Source of the DNA: an uncultured Gammaproteobacteria bacterium
GTDB lineage: Bacteria > Pseudomonadota > Gammaproteobacteria > Rariloculales > Rariloculaceae
Assembly (NCBI GenBank): GCA_946887385.1
Contig: CAMPKU010000048.1
Span: 1-20,707, forward strand
DNA length: 20,707 nucleotides
Reading direction: 5' to 3'
The notes beneath the pieces are model-generated. The model was not told the origin of the DNA. It did no database searches and saw only the letters and a program-made list of their open reading frames with translations. Of this stretch, positions 1 through 6,112 are shown piece after piece (within the stretch, counting starts at the first letter, position 1; each line of letters begins with the position of its first letter). Made by a program: the position numbers and the translations under genes.

Positions 1-987
1 TCGGCGGCGTCGCGAATCGTTTCGCGCCGATCGGCGATTCTGGCCGCGATGCCGGCACTTCCGGAGATCGCTGCCATACCCACCGTTCGCGCAGCCGAGC
101 AAGCCGCAGCCTCGCCGTCGGCGCCGCTGCCGCAAGCGACGGCGAGCGAGATACAGCCGCTGCGCGGCGAAGCGGCTGCGAGCGCCGTCACTGAGGCAAT
201 CGAACCACCTGCTCCGGCTGTCGCCGGCGTGCAGCCGAGTGCGGCGCCCATATCCGTGGCGGACAGCGCTACGGCCGAAGCCGCAAGCTCCGCGACGGCC
301 GCAAGTAACTCGACCTGGTTGACGGCCCTGCTCGCGCTCGGCGTCGTCATCGCACTGGCAACGCCTTTGCTGTTAGTGCGCCGGCGTAAACACGAAAAGA
401 CGAGGCAAAGCGGCGCCAAGCTGCGCCCTTCCCCGCCGCGGCAGCTAGTCGATCCCGTGGCCGGCTTCGACGTGGTCGAAGGTGACCTACCGCGCACGCC
501 CTCGCAATCGCCCGGGCTCCCACTCGACATCGCGGCGACGGGCTCCGTCGATCTCGACGTTGGAGCGCCAATCACGGGGGACGCGCGCGTGGATTGGTTC
601 GCCGATCCCGCCGGTCCGACGGCGCCGGCCGGCGCCGCTGCCGCCGACCCGACGATCGAGGAAGCGGCGCCTGTTCAGCTCGTCGGCGCAGTCACCGTTC
701 CGGAACAGCCGCCCGAGCGCGCGGTCGATGTCGCCGACCCGACGATCGAAGACGAGCAACACACGCTGACGATCGTCGAGCTCGACATGCTCCGCGAGGA
801 CTACGAAGCCGAGTACACGCTCACACAAGAGGCGAGCAAAGCGCTGCGCGACGCCGTCGCGGATCTCAAAGCCACGCAAGCCGCGCGCGCGGCAAACGCC
901 GACACGGCTACTCTCGAGATGCCGCAGCAGCCGCAGACCGAAACGATCGAGACACAACAAACGCAAAAGTTGCGATCGTCGCGCTGA
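1..987 (+). CDS. C-terminal part of a single-TM inner-membrane protein, FimV-like layout (5' partial)
   Basis: The reading frame is open to the first base of the window, so the true start lies upstream; the ATG at 49 is only the first in-window methionine. Counting from that ATG, residues 1-88 are an Ala/Pro/Ser-rich low-complexity linker. Residues about 90-110 form one hydrophobic membrane span, closed by a basic stop-transfer RRRKHEK. About 200 mostly acidic residues follow. They contain two copies of ADPTIE(E/D), and a charged helical, possibly coiled-coil stretch lies at about 247-283. A periplasmic low-complexity part, one TM and an acidic cytoplasmic tail is the layout of FimV/HubP-type proteins, but I see neither the LysM domain (it would be upstream) nor a clear FimV C-terminal domain. 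Function is not assignable; the FimV comparison is inference from architecture only. Confidence 0.7.
   Translation, partial: SAASRIVSRRSAILAAMPALPEIAAIPTVRAAEQAAASPSAPLPQATASEIQPLRGEAAASAVTEAIEPPAPAVAGVQPSAAPISVADSATAEAASSATAASNSTWLTALLALGVVIALATPLLLVRRRKHEKTRQSGAKLRPSPPRQLVDPVAGFDVVEGDLPRTPSQSPGLPLDIAATGSVDLDVGAPITGDARVDWFADPAGPTAPAGAAAADPTIEEAAPVQLVGAVTVPEQPPERAVDVADPTIEDEQHTLTIVELDMLREDYEAEYTLTQEASKALRDAVADLKATQAARAANADTATLEMPQQPQTETIETQQTQKLRSSR
642..749 (+). repeat. In-frame 18-bp direct repeat encoding ADPTIE motifs
   Basis: The 18-base string cgccgacccgacgatcga occurs at 642-659 and again at 732-749, exactly 90 bases (30 codons) apart and in the same frame. It gives the repeated peptide ADPTIE in the cytoplasmic part of the membrane protein. 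This looks like a short peptide motif duplicated within the protein, not a mobile or regulatory repeat. Confidence 0.6.
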
Positions 988-1099
988 TCGGTGTAAGTGC
1001 AAAAACCGGTCCAGGGCGCGCGTCGCGCACGGGAGAGCCTTTCGGCGTGGCACCAACGCGTGGCCGTCAACTTTGGCGCGCAGCTTGCAGCACGCGCAA

Positions 1100-1960
1100 A
1101 TGGACGATCGGCACGAGACCCGCAACGACGATGAAAACGGCCTCGTCGAGCAACTCGCCGAAGAAATACGCCGGCGCCGCGTGATTTTATTCGCGGGCGC
1201 CGGCCTGTCGGCCGAGCTCGGCTTGCCATCCTGGGAAGCGTTCATCGGCCGACTCGGACCCGATCTCGGCTTCGATCCCGAAGCGTTTCTCAGCCTGAGT
1301 ACCGACTTCCGCTCGCTCGCCGAATACTATCGGTTGAAGAAAGGGTCGATCGACGGCTTGCGCGAACGGATGGCACGCGACTGGGCCGTGCCGGACGACA
1401 CTCTCGCGGCGTCCGACGCACATCGCCTCATCGTTCGGCTCGGTTTTCCGCTGATCTATACGACGAATTACGACGCGTTGCTGGAGCGGGCATTCAAGCT
1501 GCACGGCGTGGCGGTCAACAAGGCCACGACAGCGAAGGACATCGCGAGCCTCGACCCGAATCTCACGACGATCGTGAAATTCCACGGCGACCTCGAGGAA
1601 GGCGGCTCGCTCGTGCTTACGGAAACCGACTACTTTCGCCGGTTGGCGTTCCAGGATCCGCTCGACATTCAGCTCATGGCGGATGCGCTGGGGCGCGGCG
1701 TGCTGTTCCTCGGCTACAGCGTATCGGACGTGAACTTGCGCCTGCTGCTATTCCGGTTGCGCGAGATCTGGCTCGAATCCGGGCAGAGCGAATCGCGACC
1801 ACGATCGTACATCGTGATGACGCGGCCGGATCCCATACAGGAACGCATCCTCGACTCGTTGGGCGTGACGCCGTTGATCGGCTCCCGCGGCAACGCGAAC
1901 GGCGAGGCTGCCGCGCTGCTCACGTTCCTAAAGCGCCTCGCAGCGCTGGTCCGGCTATAG
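1100..1960 (+). CDS. SIR2-like domain protein (predicted NAD-hydrolysing enzyme)
   Basis: A 286-residue protein that is almost entirely one SIR2-like (SIR2_2 type) Rossmann domain. Numbered from the ATG at 1100, the NAD-binding GAGLS motif is at 33-37, TTNYD at 121-125, FHGD at 161-164 and GYSVSD at 205-210. The Asn of TTNYD (N123) and the His of FHGD (H162) correspond to the catalytic pair of SIR2 NADases such as those in Thoeris ThsA and DSR proteins, so the site looks intact. No DNA-binding, SLOG, TM or STAND domain is attached. The frame also opens at a TTG at 1073; neither start has a good Shine-Dalgarno and I prefer the ATG. It lies 67 bases upstream of a small basic-protein gene on the same strand. 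It could be an anti-phage NADase or a housekeeping SIR2; family assignment is firm, role is not. Confidence 0.85.
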   Translation: MDDRHETRNDDENGLVEQLAEEIRRRRVILFAGAGLSAELGLPSWEAFIGRLGPDLGFDPEAFLSLSTDFRSLAEYYRLKKGSIDGLRERMARDWAVPDDTLAASDAHRLIVRLGFPLIYTTNYDALLERAFKLHGVAVNKATTAKDIASLDPNLTTIVKFHGDLEEGGSLVLTETDYFRRLAFQDPLDIQLMADALGRGVLFLGYSVSDVNLRLLLFRLREIWLESGQSESRPRSYIVMTRPDPIQERILDSLGVTPLIGSRGNANGEAAALLTFLKRLAALVRL

Positions 1961-2014
1961 ACGGGCTGACGACGCGAACCGGAGCCATCCGGTTCCAAGT
2001 CGCGCACAGGGAAT

Positions 2015-2020
2015 AGGAGG
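2015..2020 (+). promoter_or_regulatory. Perfect Shine-Dalgarno of the 61-residue basic protein
   Basis: AGGAGG followed by a 7-base spacer to the ATG at 2028. This near-ideal ribosome binding site is the main reason to accept the short downstream frame as a real gene. Confidence 0.75.
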
Positions 2021-2027
2021 AGCGGCC

Positions 2028-2213
2028 ATGGCGAGACGGACTACCAAGGCGACGGCGAAAAAGAAGCCGAAACCGGCGAGCAAGAAGGTGCGCCGGAAAC
2101 GCGTCAAACGCGCCGCGGCGATCAAGCAGCTCGCAAAAAGCGGCGGTACGCCGCGCGCGAAAGTCTGGACTCGCTTGCGGAAGGCCGGCGCCGCCGGTGA
2201 CGAGTGGCGGTGA
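2028..2213 (+). CDS. Small Lys/Arg-rich basic protein
   Basis: A 61-residue protein with a perfect Shine-Dalgarno. The first half is a polycationic tract (MARRTTKATAKKKPKPASKK and onward, with alternating Ala/Pro/Thr), resembling the low-complexity tails of bacterial histone-H1-like proteins. The second half, from about residue 31 (AAIKQLAKSGGTPRAKVW), could form a short helix or hairpin. There is no signal peptide or membrane segment. It follows the SIR2 gene by 67 bases on the same strand and may be co-transcribed; it is convergent with the next gene, 16 bases away. Such a protein would be expected to bind nucleic acid, but no known family is recognisable. The coding call rests on the ribosome binding site and the strongly biased composition. 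Confidence 0.7.
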   Translation: MARRTTKATAKKKPKPASKKVRRKRVKRAAAIKQLAKSGGTPRAKVWTRLRKAGAAGDEWR

Positions 2214-2229
2214 GCGCCGGCCCGTCAGC

Positions 2230-2604
2230 TCAGTGACTGCGCCCGATGATCCGGTTCCAGTAAGCCGGCGGCGTTTCCTGTTTCGGCACGAGCCACTGAT
2301 CGGGCGAGGCCGCCATGCGTCCCATGGCAGTGATCTCGCGCCGGCTGTCATCGGCGAGATCAACGTACTTGGCGCCCTGCTCGAGTGACGTGCCTTCGAC
2401 GACGATCGGGATCTGACGCAGCTCGTCGACCGTAAACTCGTCGGCGAGCGCCGAAACCACTTCCTTCAAATCAGCAGCCGGGACGGTGGCGATGCGTTCG
2501 CCGATGTTTTGCCCCGCCATGCGATTCGGGTTCAAATCGCCTTCGTACGCGTCCGGGTGCTTGCGCTGCTCCTGCGGGTAGTCGCGATCGGGATGTTTTG
2601 GCAT
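2230..2604 (-). CDS. Uncharacterised 124-residue cytoplasmic protein
   Basis: Not a family I can name. The frame extends further upstream, but the ATG at 2604 is preferred because a GGAAGGA-type Shine-Dalgarno precedes it about 11 bases upstream and the upstream extension is low quality. The N-terminal third is polar and rich in Asp, Asn, Pro and His (MPKHPDRDYPQEQRKHPDAY, then a GQNIG motif at about residues 31-35). The rest looks like a compact alpha/beta domain with a predicted helix (ADLKEVVSALADEFTVDELR) and a C-terminal PPAYWNRIIG. There is no signal peptide, TM segment or cysteine. It is convergent with the small basic-protein gene and divergent from the LysR gene, with 124 bases between the start codons. 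Its regular coding pattern and ribosome binding site support a real gene; function unknown. Confidence 0.7.
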   Translation of the reverse strand: MPKHPDRDYPQEQRKHPDAYEGDLNPNRMAGQNIGERIATVPAADLKEVVSALADEFTVDELRQIPIVVEGTSLEQGAKYVDLADDSRREITAMGRMAASPDQWLVPKQETPPAYWNRIIGRSH

Positions 2605-2728
2605 GCCCTTGATCCTTCCGTGGTGGTCTCGATGGCAGCAAGTTGCGTGCCATGAGGACTGATTTTTTCTCGGCCGGATCGACGGGATGTTGTAGTCTCT
2701 CGGTCGGCGAGGCACCCAATAACAAACC

Positions 2729-3658
2729 GTGGAACTCAGGCATCTACGCTACTTCGTTGCCGTCGCCGAAGAGCTCAGCTTTACACGCGCGGCGGCCCGG
2801 CTGCGCACCGCGCAGCCGTCTCTGAGCCAGCAGATCCGTCAGCTGGAAAAATCCGTGGGCGTGAAACTGCTCGACCGCAGCCGGCAGCACGTTGCGCTAA
2901 CGCATGCAGGACGCATCTTTTTGCAGCAAGCGAAGGATATCCTCGCACGCGTGGAGCACGCGGGGCGGCTCGCGAAGCGGGCTGCCGATGGGCGCGCGGG
3001 CGAGCTGTCGGTCGGTACTTTTCCATCGGCCGACGTGCGCATCCTGCCCGCGCTGCGGCCGCTCCTGGCGCAGCACCTGCCGGACTTGCGCCTGATCCTG
3101 CACAGCAAATACGCCGTGGACCCCATCGCGGGTCTTCAGTCGGGATCCCTCGACGTGGCTTTCGTGCGCGGCCCGCTCGAGGGTGATGGTCTCGACGCCG
3201 TGGAGTTGCTGCGCGAGCAGCTCGTCATCGTGCTGCCTTCTCATCATGCGCTCGCGCGTCGCAAAGCGATTCCGGTGAACAGCCTCGACGATCTGCCATG
3301 CATCACGATGGAGCGCCGGTTGTCGCCGCCGCTGCACGATGCCGCGGCGAATCTGTATCGCGCAGCGAAAATTCGGATGCATGCCGTCTCCAGCGCCGAT
3401 AACGTGCTGGGCCACCTCAAGCTGGTGCAGGAGGGGCTGGGCTTCGCCTTGCTGCCGGATTCCATCAGCGCGTTGCTGCCCCCCGGCGTCACTTTTCGGC
3501 CGCTCGACTGCGACCCCGTGCCGACCGTATCGCTGCTGGTCGCCTGGAAAGCCGGCAACGGCTCGAGACTCGTGCGCGAGCTCGTCGACCTGGCGAGCCG
3601 CTGCGGCAGCACATTGAAAGACGCACCACGTCTAACGCGCAAGGCGAAGAAGTCTTAG
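2729..3658 (+). CDS. LysR-type transcriptional regulator
   Basis: A 309-residue protein with the classical LysR organisation. An N-terminal winged helix-turn-helix occupies residues about 1-60 (MELRHLRYFVAVAEELSFTR followed by AAARLRTAQPSLSQQIRQLE). A linker helix to about 90 leads into a two-lobed periplasmic-binding-like effector domain. The start is a GTG at 2729, chosen because it gives the canonical MELRHLRYF beginning; no strong Shine-Dalgarno is visible. The sequence style resembles the BenM/CatM/HcaR branch that senses aromatic or organic acids; that is inference from the N-terminus only. It is followed after 40 bases, on the same strand, by the CoA-transferase gene. It is therefore the natural candidate regulator of the 3699-10419 series and could be transcribed with it. 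Divergent spacing to the 2604 gene leaves room for an autoregulatory site, but I could not identify a convincing one. Confidence 0.93.
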   Translation: MELRHLRYFVAVAEELSFTRAAARLRTAQPSLSQQIRQLEKSVGVKLLDRSRQHVALTHAGRIFLQQAKDILARVEHAGRLAKRAADGRAGELSVGTFPSADVRILPALRPLLAQHLPDLRLILHSKYAVDPIAGLQSGSLDVAFVRGPLEGDGLDAVELLREQLVIVLPSHHALARRKAIPVNSLDDLPCITMERRLSPPLHDAAANLYRAAKIRMHAVSSADNVLGHLKLVQEGLGFALLPDSISALLPPGVTFRPLDCDPVPTVSLLVAWKAGNGSRLVRELVDLASRCGSTLKDAPRLTRKAKKS

Positions 3659-3698
3659 CCCGTAGCCCGGCCGCTCAGTAGACTGCGGCTAGCCCGCC

Positions 3699-4961
3699 AT
3701 GAACAACACAGCCGAAGCCGACACCGCAGCCGGACCGTTGTCCGGACTCACGGTGCTCGACCTGACGCTGGCGTTGGCAGGGCCGTTCGCTACCTTTCTT
3801 CTGGCGGGGCTCGGCGCCCGCGTCATCAAGATCGAGAACCCGGCCGCTCCCGATCACTGCCGCGAGAACGCGCCGTTCATCGGGCGAAACGGCGTAACGC
3901 TCGGCCGTTCGGCGCCGGATGACGTCTCTGCCGCAGCATTGAACCGCTTGCGCGGCAAGTATGCGGTTACGCTGAACTTGAAACAGCCGGGGTCGGTGGA
4001 AGTCTTCGCAGACCTGGTGCGGCAAGCGGATGTCGTCGTGGAGAACTTCGCACCGGGTACGCTCGAGCGGCTTGGCGTCGGTTACGAGTTCGCGCGCGAG
4101 CGCAATCCGCGCATCGTCTATTGCTCGATATCCGGATATGGCGCCGATCACTCGACGACGGGCTCGGGCAAAGCCATGGACAGCATCGTTCAGGCGTTGA
4201 GCGGACTGATGATGACCTCGGGCGCGCCCGACGATCCGCCGGTCCGTGTGGGTGTGCCGTTCGCCGATCTCTCGGCACCGGTTTTTGCCGTCGTCGGCAT
4301 TCTTGCGGCGCTTCGTCAACGCGATGTTACCGGTGCTGGTCGGCACGTCGACGTCTCGATGCTCGGCGTGTTGACATCGCTCGTGGCGGCGGAGCCGTTC
4401 GACTTGCTCGAAACGTGCGGCGTACCGCAGCGCACGGGGCGCATGGTGCCGCGACTCACGCCGTTTGGTGTTTACGAGTCGGCTGACGGCTATCTCGCGA
4501 TCTGCGCGCCGACGGACCAGTTCGCGCGCGGTGTGTTCCTGGCCATCGGCCGCCCCGAGCTCGAGAACGATCCGCGCTTTGCGACGCGCGACGCGCGCGT
4601 GGCCAACAAGGAGGCCATCAACGGCGAGATCGAGACGTTCACGCGCAGCCGGCCGACGGCAGAGCTCGTGCCGCTGTTCGAGCAGCACGGCGTCCCCGCG
4701 GCACCGGTCCGCACGCCGGCCGATGCTGTCCGCGATCCGCACGTGCTGGCGCGCGGCGAGACTGTGGCGCTCGAGCATCCGGTGCTCGGGCGCGTTGCAG
4801 ATTTGATCGGCCCGGGTGTGCCGATTCGTTTCTCGGGTACCCCATCCGGCCAGGCGCGACCCGCGCCGGGCGTCGGCCAAGACAACGCGCTCGTGTACGG
4901 AAACTGGCTCGGCTACGCCCCCGACACCCTCGAGCGGCTGCGCGCCGCCGGAAACATCTGA
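3699..4961 (+). CDS. Class III (CaiB/BaiF family) CoA-transferase
   Basis: A 420-residue cytoplasmic enzyme of the usual family length that should move CoA between an acyl-CoA donor and a carboxylic acid. Family signatures are in order: GLTVLDLT near residue 16, LAGLGARVIKIENP at 35-48, DVVVENFAPGTLERLG at 111-125, RNPRIVYCSISGYG at 135-148, and QALSGLM at 165-171. The stretch VGVPFADLSAP follows, in which Asp190 aligns with the catalytic aspartate of formyl-CoA transferase. The start ATG has only a weak ribosome binding site. The first dehydratase subunit begins 8 bases after its stop. FldA, the CoA-transferase for phenyllactate in clostridia, belongs to this family and also sits beside dehydratase genes, so a 2-hydroxy acid or aryl/acyl carboxylate substrate is plausible. 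The actual substrate cannot be read from the sequence. Confidence 0.93.
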   Translation: MNNTAEADTAAGPLSGLTVLDLTLALAGPFATFLLAGLGARVIKIENPAAPDHCRENAPFIGRNGVTLGRSAPDDVSAAALNRLRGKYAVTLNLKQPGSVEVFADLVRQADVVVENFAPGTLERLGVGYEFARERNPRIVYCSISGYGADHSTTGSGKAMDSIVQALSGLMMTSGAPDDPPVRVGVPFADLSAPVFAVVGILAALRQRDVTGAGRHVDVSMLGVLTSLVAAEPFDLLETCGVPQRTGRMVPRLTPFGVYESADGYLAICAPTDQFARGVFLAIGRPELENDPRFATRDARVANKEAINGEIETFTRSRPTAELVPLFEQHGVPAAPVRTPADAVRDPHVLARGETVALEHPVLGRVADLIGPGVPIRFSGTPSGQARPAPGVGQDNALVYGNWLGYAPDTLERLRAAGNI

Positions 4962-4969
4962 GGCGCACC

Positions 4970-6112
4970 ATGGGCGCGAGCGTCATCGATGAGCTGCGCG
5001 CTGCATTCGAAGAGCCGTTTTCGGCGCTCGGCCGCGATCCGGCACGAGACCGCGAAACGGTCGTCGCATCGTGGCCGTCGGTTCCCGTCGAGCTCGTGCG
5101 CACGGCAGGATTTTCGCCGGTCTTCGCTCGCGGCAGCAGCGCACCGACGCCGGCCGCGGACCGCGTGCTCGAGCCCAACCTTTTTCCGAACCGGCTGCGG
5201 CAGCTCGTCGAAGCCGCGTTAGCCGAGCGCCTAGCCCATGTTGCCGCCATCGTGCTGCCGCGCAGCTCGGACCCCGACTACAAGTGCTTTCTGTATCTGC
5301 GCGAGCTTAAGCGCCGCGGCATTGCGGCTGCACTGCCGCCCGTGTTGCTGTTCGATGTGTTGCACTCGGACACTCCGGAAGCGCACGCGTATAACGCCGA
5401 CCGAACGCGCGACCTGTCGGCCCGCCTCGCCCATCTCGCAGGTCGGCAACATCGAGCCGACGACCTTCGCGGTGCAATCGTAAGCGCCAATCGCGCGCGC
5501 GCCGCGGCACGGCGCCTTCAAGCGCTACGCACCGAGACCCCGCGCCTGGCCGGCGCTGACGCGCTACCGCTGCTCGGCGCCTTCTGGCAGCTTGAGCCCG
5601 AGCGTTATGCCTCGCTCGCGAATGCCGCAGCAGACTCGTTGGCCTCGCGAACGCCATTGGAAGGACCGCGCGTGCTCGTGGCCGGGGTGCCCGTCGATGC
5701 GCCCGCCATGCATGCAGCCATCGAAGCCGAGGGCGGCGTCGTGGTGGCCGAGGTGAGCCCGTTTGGCCGCTGCGGCACCACAACGGACGTTGAGCTTACG
5801 AACGACGCAGTCGCTGCGCTCGCAAGTCATTACGCGCGCGAGTCGATCGACGCGCGCCTGCCGGTCGGGGCGTTGATGCGCAAGCTCGGCGACGCGCTGG
5901 GCGCGGCCGAAGCCGTCGTGCTCTCGCAGCCGCAGGACGATGCGAGCTTCGGCTGGGACTATCCGCGCGTGCGCGAGCTGCTCGCGCGGCACGCGATTCC
6001 GCACATCGTGCTCGCCGGCGAGCCCGCGATCGGCGCAACGGCCGTGGAGCGCGAACGCATCCGCTCGCTGCTCGCTGGCGCACGCACTCGGCCGGAGGTC
6101 CGCTGTGGCTGA
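4970..6112 (+). CDS. 2-hydroxyacyl-CoA dehydratase/benzoyl-CoA reductase-family subunit, Fe-S cysteines missing
   Basis: A 380-residue protein with the fold signatures of the HgdB/BcrB/FldB family. These are VPVELVRTAGFSPVFARG (38-55), a dinucleotide-like VLPRSSDPDYKCFLYLREL (95-113), the long central helical region, then GPRVLVAGVPVDAP (232-245) and YPRVRELLARHAIPHIVL (331-348). Active members bind a [4Fe-4S] cluster through three cysteines. Here the usual CD pair reads S100-D101, the first ligand region (EPNLFPNRL) has no Cys, and the third region (LSQPQDD, about 318-324) has none. The only cysteines are C106, C268 and C379, none at the expected positions by my reading. It starts 8 bases after the CoA-transferase and overlaps the next gene. 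It may be a structural or regulatory partner that has lost its cluster. The family call is good; the ligand mapping is by eye. Confidence 0.82.
   Translation: MGASVIDELRAAFEEPFSALGRDPARDRETVVASWPSVPVELVRTAGFSPVFARGSSAPTPAADRVLEPNLFPNRLRQLVEAALAERLAHVAAIVLPRSSDPDYKCFLYLRELKRRGIAAALPPVLLFDVLHSDTPEAHAYNADRTRDLSARLAHLAGRQHRADDLRGAIVSANRARAAARRLQALRTETPRLAGADALPLLGAFWQLEPERYASLANAAADSLASRTPLEGPRVLVAGVPVDAPAMHAAIEAEGGVVVAEVSPFGRCGTTTDVELTNDAVAALASHYARESIDARLPVGALMRKLGDALGAAEAVVLSQPQDDASFGWDYPRVRELLARHAIPHIVLAGEPAIGATAVERERIRSLLAGARTRPEVRCG
6094..6098 (+). promoter_or_regulatory. Shine-Dalgarno that fixes the GTG start at 6105
   Basis: GGAGG with a 6-base spacer to GTG at 6105. It lies inside the 3' end of the upstream subunit gene, pointing to translational coupling and ruling against the longer frame opening at 5940. 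Confidence 0.7.

Noticed and set aside
487..1245. A 252-residue minus-strand frame across the first membrane protein and the SIR2 gene start
   Set aside because: Composition is dominated by Arg, Leu and Ser, it crosses two supported genes on the other strand, and no ribosome binding site supports it.
3675..4880. A 401-residue minus-strand frame opposite the CoA-transferase gene
   Set aside because: It is Arg/His/Ala-rich with no motif and lies wholly antisense to a clearly conserved enzyme; long antisense frames are common at this GC content.
5940..6104. Upstream extension of the second dehydratase subunit
   Set aside because: The extra residues are an out-of-frame reading of the previous gene; GGAGG at 6094 and family similarity both place the start at 6105.
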